Positions 43,936 through 52,265 are shown, counted from the first letter of the stretch. The stretch is 64,000 nt of DNA from Anoxynatronum sp033549305 (GCA_033549305.1 JAWSUV010000001.1:23708-87707), one strand, 5' to 3'. The notes: generated by a model not told the origin, from the sequence alone. Numbers and translations are program-made.

Positions 43936-43952
43936 TTAGTACCTGATGCTAA
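43936..43952. promoter_or_regulatory. FapR operator
   Basis: TTAGTACCTGATGCTAA is a near-perfect palindrome matching the known FapR site TTAGTACCTGATACTAA, from memory, at 16 of 17 positions. It lies directly downstream of the fapR -10, over the expected transcription start, where bound FapR would block initiation. Confidence 0.85.
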
Positions 43953-43956
43953 TCCC

Positions 43957-43985
43957 AGTATACTAAAGAAGCGGTTAACAGGCAA
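43957..43985 (-). promoter_or_regulatory. Sigma-A promoter of fapR-plsX
   Basis: TTGCCT (43980-43985) and TATACT (43957-43962) are 17 bp apart on the minus strand, immediately upstream of the FapR operator. Confidence 0.75.
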
Positions 43986-44021
43986 GATAATCAACCGGTG
44001 TAGATTTAAAGCAGCTTTCAT

Positions 44022-44054
44022 AAAAAAAAGCATCACCTTTAATCCGGCAATGCT
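44022..44054 (-). terminator. Rho-independent terminator after rpmF
   Basis: On the minus strand AGCATTGCC and GGTGATGCT pair over 9 bp (two G-U) around an 8-base loop and are followed by eight T residues, 13 bases past the rpmF stop. It separates rpmF from the fapR promoter. Confidence 0.85.
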
Positions 44055-44067
44055 GTCTTCTGATGTA

Positions 44068-44247
44068 CTATTTAACATCAATGACTTCTTTTCCTTTGTA
44101 GTATCCACAATTCGTGCAAACCCTGTGAGAGACCTTCGGCTCATGGCACTGTGGACATTCTGAGGTGGTTGGTGCAACATACTTGGAATTTGATGCTCTT
44201 CTCATATCCCGATCGGATTTACTTGTTTTTCTTTTTGGCACTGGCAT
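44068..44247 (-). CDS. rpmF: 50S ribosomal protein L32, zinc-binding form
   Basis: The protein is 59 residues. It begins MPVPKRKTSKSDRDMRR and carries two CxxC pairs, CPQC and CTNC, so it is the zinc-ribbon (C+) paralogue type. L32 is a 50S protein near the peptidyl transferase region. GGAGGTG lies upstream. It follows the YceD-like gene by 12 bp, the conserved pair across bacteria. Confidence 0.96.
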   Translation of the reverse strand: MPVPKRKTSKSDRDMRRASNSKYVAPTTSECPQCHEPKVSHRVCTNCGYYKGKEVIDVK

Positions 44248-44259
44248 GGCGACACCTCC

Positions 44260-44793
44260 TTACTCATTTGCTTTCTGAATCCAATCTCGCAACTGCGCCA
44301 ATCTTGGATCCAGTTCTTCTTCTCCGTTTTTATCCGGTTTACACTGACATGGTTCTTCATTGAGATTGCTGCCGCAAGTGGTGCAAATGCCTGCACAATT
44401 ATCGCGGCAAAGCGTTTTTACCGGAAGATTGACCATTATCTGCTCCTGTGCATAGACCATCAGATCAATCTGGTGAGCTTCATAGAACAAGACATTGTCT
44501 TCCTGGTCGGTTTGACTCTCTTTTCCTGCAGGCAACAACTCGTCGAAATTTTTCAGCAGGACTTCCCGCTGCACTTCCTGCAGACAACGTGCACAGTGAG
44601 TCGTCATGTGTGCAGCAATTTCGGATTCCAAATACATCTGATCACTGATTTTTTTTGCAGCACCTTTCACTTCAACAAGTGCTTCGAATGTAATGGTGTC
44701 ACCATAATAATCAATATCCGGCTGCTTAAAGTGAAACTGAAAGTCAAGTTCTTCGGTTTCATTTTTTATAAGCGGCTTTAAGTCAAGTTTCAC
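44260..44793 (-). CDS. YceD-family (DUF177) protein, 23S rRNA accumulation-related
   Basis: The protein is 177 residues. It has the DUF177 pattern: CARCL near residue 68, then CRDNCAGICTTCGSNLNEE (about 129-147) and CQC near the end, likely zinc-binding. Family members (YceD/YlbN) always precede rpmF and are needed for normal 23S rRNA levels in some bacteria. The start is GTG 44793 with AGAGGTGG 5 bases upstream. A consensus promoter lies just before it. Confidence 0.88.
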   Translation of the reverse strand: MKLDLKPLIKNETEELDFQFHFKQPDIDYYGDTITFEALVEVKGAAKKISDQMYLESEIAAHMTTHCARCLQEVQREVLLKNFDELLPAGKESQTDQEDNVLFYEAHQIDLMVYAQEQIMVNLPVKTLCRDNCAGICTTCGSNLNEEPCQCKPDKNGEEELDPRLAQLRDWIQKANE

Positions 44794-44822
44794 ACAAACC
44801 ACCTCTGTTTCCAATAGAAGAA

Positions 44823-44851
44823 ATTATATGTTTCCCGGAGTGATTTGTCAA
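44823..44851 (-). promoter_or_regulatory. Perfect-consensus sigma-A promoter for the DUF177-rpmF pair
   Basis: TTGACA (44846-44851) and TATAAT (44823-44828) are both exact and 17 bp apart, about 30 bases before the GTG start. The transcript ends at the terminator at 44022-44054. Confidence 0.93.
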
Positions 44852-44881
44852 GCACTAATATCGTTGCAGTCTTGCATCTTC

Positions 44882-46078
44882 TTATGAAACCAGTGATTTT
44901 GTTTCCCGAGCAATCATCAGCTCTTCATTCGTCGGCATCAGAACAATCTTAACCGTGGAATCATCTGTACTGATGATGGCTTCTATGCCCCGCGTACCGT
45001 CATTCTTCTGGTCATCAATTGTGGCACCCATGAATGTTAATGTCTTACAGATTTCCTTTCGCGCGGTATCAGAATTTTCTCCCAGTCCCGCAGTAAAAAC
45101 AATGGCATCCAGTCCACCCATTTCAGCAGCATAAGCGCCGATATATTTCGTGACGCGCATATTAAAAAATTCAAGGGCCGCTTTTGCTCTTTCATTTCCT
45201 TTTGAAGCTGCCTCTTCAATATCACGGAAATCACTGCTGATACCGGAAATGCCAAGTACGCCGGATTTTTTATTCAAAATGTTGTTGACTTCATTGATAT
45301 CCAGATTTTCCTTCTCCATTAAGAAGGAAATGATCGCGGGATCCAAATCTCCGCAGCGGGTCCCCATGGCCAAGCCTTCCAATGGAGTGAACCCCATGCT
45401 GGTATCAACCGATTTTCCATTCTTCACAGCCGCCATGCTGGCACCATTTCCCAGGTGGCACGTGACAATTTTTAATGATTCAAACGGTTTACCCAGCAAT
45501 TCTGCTGTTTTCATCGCAACGTATTTGTGTGATGTACCGTGGAAGCCATACTTTCGGACACGATATTTCTCGTAATATTCATATGGAAGTGCATAAAGAT
45601 AGGAGGATTTTGGCATTGTCTGATGGAAGGCTGTATCAAAAACTCCCACCATGGGAACTGTCGGAAGAATTTCCTGGCAGGCGTAGATTCCCATCAGGTT
45701 TGGCGGATTATGAAGCGGGGCTAAATCGGAACATTCTTCCAGGGCATCAATGACTTCCTGCGTGATGATCACTGATCCTGAAAATTTTTCTCCGGCATGA
45801 ACCACACGGTGTCCCACTGCATTGATTTCGTCCAAGGATTCCATTACCCCATAATTTTCATCCACCAGTGCATCAAGCACGACTTTGATGGCTTCTTTAT
45901 GATTATGCAGATCACCTTTGATGAGTTTCTTCTCTTTTCCAATCGGTTCATGTTTGACGAAGGAACCTTCAATACCAATTCGTTCTGCAATGCCTATTGC
46001 CAATAGTGATTCGGTTTCCATGTTGATAATTTGATACTTCAGGGACGAACTTCCGCAGTTTAACACCAATACTTTCAT
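44882..46078 (-). CDS. ackA: Acetate kinase
   Basis: The protein is 398 residues. ASKHA-fold motifs are NCGSSSLKYQ (about 7-16), GHRVVHAGEKFSGSV, GFHGTSHKYV and HLGNGASM. It interconverts acetyl phosphate plus ADP and acetate plus ATP, a main energy-yielding step of clostridial fermentation. AGGAGGG lies before the ATG. The usual partner pta is not adjacent. It has its own promoter. Confidence 0.98.
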   Translation of the reverse strand: MKVLVLNCGSSSLKYQIINMETESLLAIGIAERIGIEGSFVKHEPIGKEKKLIKGDLHNHKEAIKVVLDALVDENYGVMESLDEINAVGHRVVHAGEKFSGSVIITQEVIDALEECSDLAPLHNPPNLMGIYACQEILPTVPMVGVFDTAFHQTMPKSSYLYALPYEYYEKYRVRKYGFHGTSHKYVAMKTAELLGKPFESLKIVTCHLGNGASMAAVKNGKSVDTSMGFTPLEGLAMGTRCGDLDPAIISFLMEKENLDINEVNNILNKKSGVLGISGISSDFRDIEEAASKGNERAKAALEFFNMRVTKYIGAYAAEMGGLDAIVFTAGLGENSDTARKEICKTLTFMGATIDDQKNDGTRGIEAIISTDDSTVKIVLMPTNEELMIARETKSLVS

Positions 46079-46139
46079 TTAGAACCCTCCTGTAGTTTGA
46101 ATAAGATTGATTTTCTACTTCCCGCATGCTAACATGTCA

Positions 46140-46168
46140 ATCATAATAAACTTTTAACAATTTTTCAA
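46140..46168 (-). promoter_or_regulatory. Sigma-A promoter of ackA
   Basis: TTGAAA (46163-46168) and TATGAT (46140-46145) are 17 bp apart on the minus strand, about 60 bases before the ackA start. Confidence 0.78.
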
Positions 46169-46267
46169 GTGTTGTTGCCGAACTATCACAAAACAAAGCC
46201 CTTTTTTGTTGTTTTTATCATGCTAAGCTGCCATATCCATGATTGATGCCTTCGAAAGGCGGTTTTT

Positions 46268-47527
46268 ATGATGAAAGTCCTGGGTCTGATTGTCGAATAC
46301 AATCCATTCCACCATGGCCATTTTTATCATCTCACACAATCGAAAATGTTGACAGGAGCCGATTATTCAGTGGCAGTCATGAGCGGCCATTTCATGCAGC
46401 GAGGCGAACCGGCGGTCACCGATAAATGGACCCGCGCTGCGATGGCGGTTTCCTGCGGTGTCGATCTGGTACTTGAACTCCCTGCTATCTATGCTTGTTC
46501 CAGTGCTGATTTCTTTGCCCGGGGAAGTGTGTTGCTTCTGGATCAACTTGGTTGTGTAACGGACCTGTGCTTTGGGAGTGAAGCGGGCTCACTCTCAGCT
46601 CTCGAAATTGCTAGTGAATTGATGGCGCATCCGCCGGCAGCTTATGATCAGCATCTGAGGAAGGCACTTGAAAAGGGCTTGCCCTATGCTGCTGCTCAGG
46701 AATCTGCTTTGCTTCATGTCCTGCGAAAGTCTTCCTCCCAGACGAAGGATGCCGTTGCAAAAGTGTTTAATCAACCAAATAATATTCTTGGCCTTGCATA
46801 TTTAAAGCATCTAAAAGTTGTTAATAGTACCATTCAGCCCCACACTATCCAACGAATAGGAGCCGGTTACCTTGAGAAGCAGCTGCACTATCTGGTCAGC
46901 AGTGCCACCGGGATTCGGCATCAGTATGAGTTTTCCGGTAATTTAAATTCTGTTAGGAACTCCATGCCCGAGAAAGCCTATGCCATTATGGCAAAAGGGA
47001 TTGAAACCGGCAGAGGACCAGTTTTTCTGAAAGATTTTGAATCCACCATTATGATTTTGTTAAAGCGTTCCTCCATATCTGAATTATCCCGGCTGCCTCA
47101 CGTTACCGAAGGCCTTGAAAACCGTATTTTGTCCTGCATTCAACGCACCGGATCTATCAGTGAATTTATAAACTGTGTTAAAAATAAACGGGTGCCATAC
47201 ACCCGTTTACAAAGAATGCTGATACATTTACTATTAAACATCCGTCATCCCATGGCCAGTGATTGGTATTACCATCATAAACCACCCTATGCCCGCATTC
47301 TTGCTTTTAATGACCGCGGACGCCAATTGATTCGCCTTTGTCAGAAAAAAGCTTCAATCCCGCTCATTAACAAGACCGCCTCGTTTAGAGCTGACACTTC
47401 AACCATAAGAGATCTTCTATTATTGGATTACCGGGCCAGCCGCATTTATGGAAGTGTCCTTCCACATCCCAGTCTCCGATTGGGAGAACCTGATCTGGTC
47501 AACAGCCCTGTCTATGTAACTGGTTAA
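46268..47527 (+). CDS. tmcAL: tRNA(Met) cytidine acetate ligase TmcAL
   Basis: The protein is 419 residues. The N-terminal nucleotidyltransferase motif VEYNPFHHGHFYHL (about 9-22) matches the TmcAL/YlbM family. Enzymes of the family form N4-acetylcytidine at the wobble position of elongator tRNA-Met using acetate and ATP, so a place beside ackA makes chemical sense. It is one of only two plus-strand genes and diverges from ackA. Tandem ATGs follow an AAAGGCGG; either could start. Confidence 0.92.
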   Translation: MMKVLGLIVEYNPFHHGHFYHLTQSKMLTGADYSVAVMSGHFMQRGEPAVTDKWTRAAMAVSCGVDLVLELPAIYACSSADFFARGSVLLLDQLGCVTDLCFGSEAGSLSALEIASELMAHPPAAYDQHLRKALEKGLPYAAAQESALLHVLRKSSSQTKDAVAKVFNQPNNILGLAYLKHLKVVNSTIQPHTIQRIGAGYLEKQLHYLVSSATGIRHQYEFSGNLNSVRNSMPEKAYAIMAKGIETGRGPVFLKDFESTIMILLKRSSISELSRLPHVTEGLENRILSCIQRTGSISEFINCVKNKRVPYTRLQRMLIHLLLNIRHPMASDWYYHHKPPYARILAFNDRGRQLIRLCQKKASIPLINKTASFRADTSTIRDLLLLDYRASRIYGSVLPHPSLRLGEPDLVNSPVYVTG

Positions 47528-47601
47528 AGGACATACTAAAATTCCGAGCACCTAAACAACGCACATTCGAAACCCAGTCAAACACCTGACTGAATTTCGC
47601 C

Positions 47602-48060
47602 TTATTGACTGGATCGATTCATCTGTTTGAGCTCATTACGGTTTTCTTCAATGGTTAGCAGGATTTCTTTTAGTGTTTCTCCCGTTTGCTCCAGCAACTC
47701 ATCCGTATAATCACGGGCGCTTATGCGCATATCGCGCGCGCCATGTTGTGCCTGCAGAATAATTTCTTCTGCCTTTTGACGGGCCATTTGAACAATTTCA
47801 TCCTGATCAACCAATACTTCAGCATGGTTTTTGGCTTCCTGAATGATTTGTTCTCCTTCCTGCTGGGCCTCTGATAAGATCCGCTGCCGCTCTTCTTTAA
47901 TCCAAAGTGCCTGTTTCATTTCATCCGGCAGATGAATCCGAATTTCCTTAATGATCTCTAATAACTCGGCCTGGTCAACCATCACTTTGCTGAAAAATGG
48001 GATTGTCGATCCGCTTTCAATCAAATCTTCCAACTCTTCCAGCAATTGCAGCACATCCAT
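47602..48060 (-). CDS. Coiled-coil protein of unknown role, ATP synthase B/DivIVA-like
   Basis: The protein is 152 residues and not recognised as a named gene. An N-terminal LLEELEDLIESGSTIPFFSK segment is followed by a helix rich in Glu, Gln, Ala and Arg (about 50-150). Its regular heptads (AQQEGEQIIQEAKNHAE, ARQKAEEIILQAQ) resemble V/F-ATPase stalk or DivIVA-type coiled coils. No membrane segment is seen. It lies between coaD and the convergent tmcAL. Confidence 0.75.
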   Translation of the reverse strand: MDVLQLLEELEDLIESGSTIPFFSKVMVDQAELLEIIKEIRIHLPDEMKQALWIKEERQRILSEAQQEGEQIIQEAKNHAEVLVDQDEIVQMARQKAEEIILQAQHGARDMRISARDYTDELLEQTGETLKEILLTIEENRNELKQMNRSSQ

Positions 48061-48082
48061 GTAATAACCTCCCCGTCATTAT

Positions 48083-48565
48083 TTAACCTTGTTGATATTT
48101 TCGGATGATTGCTCTTTCAACACTTTCCGGTACTAATCCGGTTATGCATCCATTTAGTTTTGCAACTTCTTTTACGAGGCTGGAACTAAGAAATGAATTT
48201 CGGCTCTGCGTCATAAGAAACAGGGTTTCTACTTTCCTGTTTAGCTTTCGATTCATCAAAGCCATCTGAAACTCATATTCAAAATCCGAGACTGCTCTTA
48301 ACCCTTTAATAATCACCTGCGCATTCTGTTCGTCGGCAAAATCGACCAAAAGGCCGGAATATTGACTGACAGTGACATTTTGGAATTTTGACGTTACATC
48401 CCGAACCATTGCAACCCTTTCTTCCAGTGTAAACAAGGGTGATTTGGTTATGTTGGGAAGCACTGTGACAACCACCTCGTCGCACAATCGGGAAGCACGT
48501 TCAATAATATCAAGGTGTCCGTTGGTTATGGGATCGAAACTGCCAGGATATATGGCTTTAATCAT
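48083..48565 (-). CDS. coaD: Phosphopantetheine adenylyltransferase
   Basis: The protein is 160 residues. YPGSFDPITNGHLDII (about 6-21) carries the TxGH nucleotidyltransferase motif, and NSFLSSSLVKEVA is near residue 122. It makes dephospho-CoA from phosphopantetheine and ATP. The ATG has GGAGG 8 bases upstream inside the end of rsmD, the standard partner. Confidence 0.97.
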   Translation of the reverse strand: MIKAIYPGSFDPITNGHLDIIERASRLCDEVVVTVLPNITKSPLFTLEERVAMVRDVTSKFQNVTVSQYSGLLVDFADEQNAQVIIKGLRAVSDFEYEFQMALMNRKLNRKVETLFLMTQSRNSFLSSSLVKEVAKLNGCITGLVPESVERAIIRKYQQG

Positions 48566-49126
48566 CTATGATTCCTCCGTCCGGCGATAATAAGCAATTC
48601 CGGTTGATCCATAACGTTTAACATTAGTCTGACGAATATCGCCTATCTGTTTGGGCAGTTCCTCTTTCATATTGAATTCAACAACGATGATTCCGCCTGG
48701 CAGTAAAATTCCTTTGTGATCCAGTTGCTCCAGCGTCTGTATAATGAGTCCTGCGGCATAAGGCGGATCCATAAATACAATATCCACCCGAATGTCGTTT
48801 TCTGCCAAATGCGTGATGGCTGTTTCAGCGTCTTGGCACATCAGGATTGCCTGGTTCGCTAAATGGGTTTTCTCCAAGTTTTCTTTTATTAGCTTGATTT
48901 GGACTGATGATCGATCCACGAAAAATGCTTTGCGGGCATAACGCGACAGAGCTTCAATCCCCAAAGTGCCTGCGCCTGCAAACAGGTCCAGGACCACTGT
49001 ATCGGGTATATCCCTCTGGACCGAGCTAAAAATTGCTTCCCGCACTCTGTCAGACGTGGGTCTCACATCATTTCCTTTCGGTGAACTTAAACGGTGTCCT
49101 TTTGCTTTTCCACCTATTACGCGCAT
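48566..49126 (-). CDS. rsmD: 16S rRNA (guanine-966-N2)-methyltransferase RsmD
   Basis: The protein is 186 residues. The Rossmann motif VLDLFAGAGTLGIEAL (about 44-59) and the catalytic DPPYAAG (about 120) are present, with PTSDRVREAIFSS before them. AAGGATGG lies before the ATG. It lies between fakA and coaD. Confidence 0.95.
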   Translation of the reverse strand: MRVIGGKAKGHRLSSPKGNDVRPTSDRVREAIFSSVQRDIPDTVVLDLFAGAGTLGIEALSRYARKAFFVDRSSVQIKLIKENLEKTHLANQAILMCQDAETAITHLAENDIRVDIVFMDPPYAAGLIIQTLEQLDHKGILLPGGIIVVEFNMKEELPKQIGDIRQTNVKRYGSTGIAYYRRTEES

Positions 49127-49147
49127 CGCCGATCCATCCTTATGTGT

Positions 49148-50776
49148 CTATTCCAGCGAGAAAATATAGTAATACAATGGCTGTCCACCATAATAGACTT
49201 CAACTTCAAGATCCGGATATATCTCAGTTAACTTCTCCTCCAGATCAATGGCCATAAATTCACTTATTTCTTCGCCATAATACACCGTCAGTATTTCATC
49301 ACCTTCTCTGACCATTTTCCCGACCAGATCGAGCGATACCTGCGTAACATCCTTGCCTGCTGCCAGGATTTCTTTGTCAGCCAGGCCAATCATGGCTCCC
49401 TTTTGAATGGCTAGGCCATTCATTTCCGTATCCCTGACAGCAAAAGTTACCTGCCCGGTTCGCACCACGCCAATGGCCTGATTCATGGCCGTTTCGTTGT
49501 CTTCGACAGCCGCCTCCGGGTTAAACGCCAGTACAGCTGAAATTCCCTGGGGAACCGTTTTTGTCGGGATCACAGTGATTGCCTTCGTGCTGAGCGCTTT
49601 TGCCTGGTTTGCCGCCATGATGATATTGCCGTTGTTTGGCATAATAAAGATATGATGCGCATTAATTTTATCAATGGCATTCATGAAGTCCTCCGTACTG
49701 GGATTCATGGTTTGGCCGCCTTCAATCACAACGTCCACCGTAAAATCCTGGAATATTTTAGAAATGCCTTCTCCCATAGCAACAGTAATCATGCCATAAG
49801 ATTGAGTTTCCTCCGAAGGATCAGCTTTGAATCCGGTTTCCGACTTTTCATGAAATACTTTGTGTCGGTGCTGCAACCGCATGTTATCGATTTTGATATC
49901 ACTGAGATATCCCACTTTCAGTGCTTCCTCCATCACTTTGCCCGGGTGATTGGTATGGATATGAACCTTAATGACCTCATCATTCCCCACTACCAGCATC
50001 GAATCGCCATATATCTCAATCTTATCCCGGTATTGTTCAAGCTGATTATCGGACCCGTGAATAATAAACTCTGTACAGTATCCATACTCCAGAGATGCAT
50101 TTTGATGCAGTTCATCGATCGTTTGAATGATCGAAGCGGTTTCAACAGGAACTATTTCTTTGCCAGTCAGTCCATTATACGCACCTTCCAGAATCGATAC
50201 CAGTCCTTTCCCTCCGGAGTCCACAACACCCGCATCTTTCAACACTTTCAACAGATCCGGAGTGCGGATCAGCGATTCGTTTGCTTCTTGTATGACCAGC
50301 TGCAAAAATTGATCCATGTTATGAACAGATTGAGCCACTTCCATCGCCTTTTCAGCACTTTCACGGGCCACAGTGAGAATGGTTCCTTCTGTAGGTTTCA
50401 TGACCGCTTTATAAGCAGTATCAGAAGCTCTTTTCATGGCAAAGGCCAAATCCATTGTGGTTAACTGTTCTTTGCCAGCAATATCTTTGGCAAATCCTCG
50501 AAATAATTGTGATAAGATGACACCAGAGTTGCCCCGGGCACCCATCAAAGATCCATTTGCCGCCATCTCCATCAGCTTATCCAGTCGCTCCGTCCCCGTT
50601 TTACCGGCTTCCCGAAGGGCTGCATCCATGGTGAGGGCCATATTTGTGCCTGTATCACCATCAGGGACTGGAAATACATTAAGCGCATTGATAACATCCT
50701 TATGTTCATGCAGGTTTTGGCTGGCAGCCGCGAGCATTCTTTTCAGCATTTTACCATCGATGATTTCTTTGTTCAA
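49148..50776 (-). CDS. fakA: Fatty acid kinase catalytic subunit FakA (YloV, DAK2 domain)
   Basis: The protein is 542 residues. The N-terminal DhaL/DAK2 kinase domain has FPVPDGDTGTNMALTM (about 35-50) and GARGNSGVILSQLF. A middle domain and a C-terminal FakA domain follow. With a FakB protein it phosphorylates exogenous fatty acids, feeding PlsX/PlsY. The start is TTG 50776 with AAGGAGGT 7 bases upstream. It follows yloU. Confidence 0.94.
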   Translation of the reverse strand: MNKEIIDGKMLKRMLAAASQNLHEHKDVINALNVFPVPDGDTGTNMALTMDAALREAGKTGTERLDKLMEMAANGSLMGARGNSGVILSQLFRGFAKDIAGKEQLTTMDLAFAMKRASDTAYKAVMKPTEGTILTVARESAEKAMEVAQSVHNMDQFLQLVIQEANESLIRTPDLLKVLKDAGVVDSGGKGLVSILEGAYNGLTGKEIVPVETASIIQTIDELHQNASLEYGYCTEFIIHGSDNQLEQYRDKIEIYGDSMLVVGNDEVIKVHIHTNHPGKVMEEALKVGYLSDIKIDNMRLQHRHKVFHEKSETGFKADPSEETQSYGMITVAMGEGISKIFQDFTVDVVIEGGQTMNPSTEDFMNAIDKINAHHIFIMPNNGNIIMAANQAKALSTKAITVIPTKTVPQGISAVLAFNPEAAVEDNETAMNQAIGVVRTGQVTFAVRDTEMNGLAIQKGAMIGLADKEILAAGKDVTQVSLDLVGKMVREGDEILTVYYGEEISEFMAIDLEEKLTEIYPDLEVEVYYGGQPLYYYIFSLE

Positions 50777-50794
50777 AGGGGCTACCTCCTTCTG

Positions 50795-51151
50795 TTACTT
50801 TTGCACGCGAACGCCCTGGATCGTGACATTCACTTTATTCACTGCCATGCCTGTCAGGGATTCAATGCTGTACTTCACTTTTTCGATAATATTGTTGGCA
50901 ACCACTGAAATCCGTGTCCCAAACTCAACAATCACATAAAGCTCAATGGAAATTTCATTTTCATTGGTGTGGACCCTGACACCTTTACTGGACTGTTCTC
51001 TGCGCAGCAGTTCCACAAGCCCGCCAGCCGATGATCGGGCCACCATGCCGACAACGCCATAGCACTCCATCGTAGAAAGCCCTGCAATTGAAGCGAGCAC
51101 ATGATCATCAATAATGGTTGTCCCGTACTTGTTAATCAGTTTGCCAGGCAT
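50795..51151 (-). CDS. yloU: Asp23/YloU-family alkaline-shock protein
   Basis: The protein is 118 residues. It has the Asp23 fold: ISIELYVIVEFGTRISVVA and YSIESLTGMAVNKVNVTIQGV at the end. Related proteins associate with the membrane and accumulate on alkaline stress, but the precise role is unclear. AAGGAGGT lies before the ATG, and the promoter is at 51233-51261. Confidence 0.93.
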   Translation of the reverse strand: MPGKLINKYGTTIIDDHVLASIAGLSTMECYGVVGMVARSSAGGLVELLRREQSSKGVRVHTNENEISIELYVIVEFGTRISVVANNIIEKVKYSIESLTGMAVNKVNVTIQGVRVQK

Positions 51152-51232
51152 TGTTGTACCTCCTTCAACTTATTGTCACTCATTAATGGACTGTGTATGT
51201 ACTCATTCCGAATTCTTATTAATATCCGTTCT

Positions 51233-51261
51233 ATTATATCACAGCTATCTCGGTTTGTTCA
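51233..51261 (-). promoter_or_regulatory. Sigma-A promoter of yloU-fakA, divergent from rpmB
   Basis: TGAACA (51256-51261) and a perfect TATAAT (51233-51238) with extended TG are 17 bp apart on the minus strand. Its -35 lies about 33 bp from the -35 of the divergent rpmB promoter. Confidence 0.8.
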
Positions 51262-51293
51262 CTTCATTCAGAAAAAAGGATCAGGATGCCGTA

Positions 51294-51322
51294 TTGCAAA
51301 GTAACCGGTTATGTGATAATAT
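51294..51322 (+). promoter_or_regulatory. Sigma-A promoter of rpmB
   Basis: TTGCAA (51294-51299) and TAATAT (51317-51322) are 17 bp apart on the plus strand. They give a leader of about 40 bases before the rpmB ATG. Confidence 0.6.
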
Positions 51323-51367
51323 ACTAATGTTTTCAAGTTTGACCTTGCTTAAAGGAGGTGTTTCAAC

Positions 51368-51559
51368 ATGGCAAGAACATGCTACGTCTGCAATAAAGGT
51401 AAAGTCTTCGGCAATCAAGTCAGTCACTCCAACCGACACAACAAAAGAACCTGGCTGCCAAACCTCAGAAGAGTGAAAGCTGTGATTGATGGGACTCCCC
51501 AAAGAATCAATGTTTGTACCAGATGCCTCCGATCAGGGAAAGTGGAGCGTGCTTTATAA
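51368..51559 (+). CDS. rpmB: 50S ribosomal protein L28, zinc-binding form
   Basis: The protein is 63 residues. It begins ARTCYVCNKGK and has a second CxxC pair (CTRC) near residue 51, so it is a zinc-ribbon L28. RWLPN-type core residues (KRTWLPNLRRVKA) are present. AAAGGAGGTG lies 7 bases before the ATG. It is monocistronic, opposite in strand to its neighbours, and closed by a terminator. Confidence 0.97.
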   Translation: MARTCYVCNKGKVFGNQVSHSNRHNKRTWLPNLRRVKAVIDGTPQRINVCTRCLRSGKVERAL

Positions 51560-51574
51560 TTCTTTTCTCATAAT

Positions 51575-51610
51575 AAAAGCCTCTCATGAGATCATCAAGA
51601 GGCTTTTTTT
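51575..51610. terminator. Bidirectional terminator between rpmB and thiN
   Basis: AAAAGCCTCT and AGAGGCTTTT form a 10-bp stem around a 13-base loop, with T-runs on both strands. It ends rpmB on the plus strand and the rsgA-rpe-thiN transcript on the minus strand. No other gene fits in this gap. Confidence 0.9.
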
Positions 51611-52241
51611 ATTTGTTTCGAATAGCTGCCAGCAGCCCCTGTTCCACTTCGACCTCCTGAAAATCTTCAGCTACCACATTGCTGAGACAGCGGCTGCTGC
51701 CCATATGAATGGATTCGTGTGTTACAGAGTATTCAAATCCCCTCAGTGTCACTCCTTTTACCACCTCTGAAATGGGAATAAAAGAAACGGTCTCTCCCTT
51801 TATCCACGACAATCTCATGAAGGAGCTGATTAACCTTACTTCTGTTTCGGCCTCATCAATCAGCCCTTCACAGCCTTCGTCCATGATCATTTTTAACAGA
51901 TAAAGATTTCCGAGACTGTGATCCATCCGGCTGCCAAATGAACCAGTCATTGTGACAGAGACAGACCCTTGATCCAGCGCATATCTAACGGCGATCTCGG
52001 TGTCCGTAAAATCTTTTCGGGTATCATATTGAATCACTGGTATGTCATTTGTACGAATCCAGTGAAGATCCCCCGAAATAATTGAATCCAGATCACCTAC
52101 CACAACAGTTGGGAATACATCAATTTTCCGTAGATACCTTACTGCCCCATCCGCGCAGATAATGTGCTGATGCTTCAGACAGAGTTGATGCAGGTGCTTC
52201 AGCGAATGAATCATTCCATTTGTCACAACCAGGCTTTTCAT
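51609..52241 (-). CDS. thiN: Thiamine pyrophosphokinase
   Basis: The protein is 210 residues. The catalytic ICADGAVRYL, VVGDLDSI and KDFTDTEIAVRYA motifs lie in the N-terminal half; a thiamine-binding beta domain follows. It makes thiamine diphosphate from thiamine and ATP. ATG 52241 is chosen (GGGGGCG about 6 bases upstream) over ATG 52256; the start is not certain. It follows rpe. Confidence 0.92.
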   Translation of the reverse strand: MKSLVVTNGMIHSLKHLHQLCLKHQHIICADGAVRYLRKIDVFPTVVVGDLDSIISGDLHWIRTNDIPVIQYDTRKDFTDTEIAVRYALDQGSVSVTMTGSFGSRMDHSLGNLYLLKMIMDEGCEGLIDEAETEVRLISSFMRLSWIKGETVSFIPISEVVKGVTLRGFEYSVTHESIHMGSSRCLSNVVAEDFQEVEVEQGLLAAIRNK

Positions 52242-52265
52242 CCCATTCGCCCCCATCACATATGC

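Noticed and set aside
46120..46175. Possible CodY box before ackA
   Set aside because: Best alignment matches only about 10 of 15 consensus positions and is explained by AT-rich promoter sequence.
46079..46267. Promoter for tmcAL on the plus strand
   Set aside because: Several T-rich hexamers occur but none pairs with a -10 at acceptable spacing.
47575..47592. CAGTCA/TGACTG hairpin after tmcAL
   Set aside because: Six base pairs and no T-run on either strand; too weak to call a terminator.
49652..50464. A 270-codon open frame on the plus strand
   Set aside because: It is antisense to fakA, whose domains are intact; composition is rich in Phe, His and Arg as expected for a shadow frame, and there is no ribosome-binding site.
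51560..51608. Search for spoVM between thiN and rpmB, where Bacillus carries it
   Set aside because: The gap is filled by the bidirectional terminator and holds no suitable short frame.
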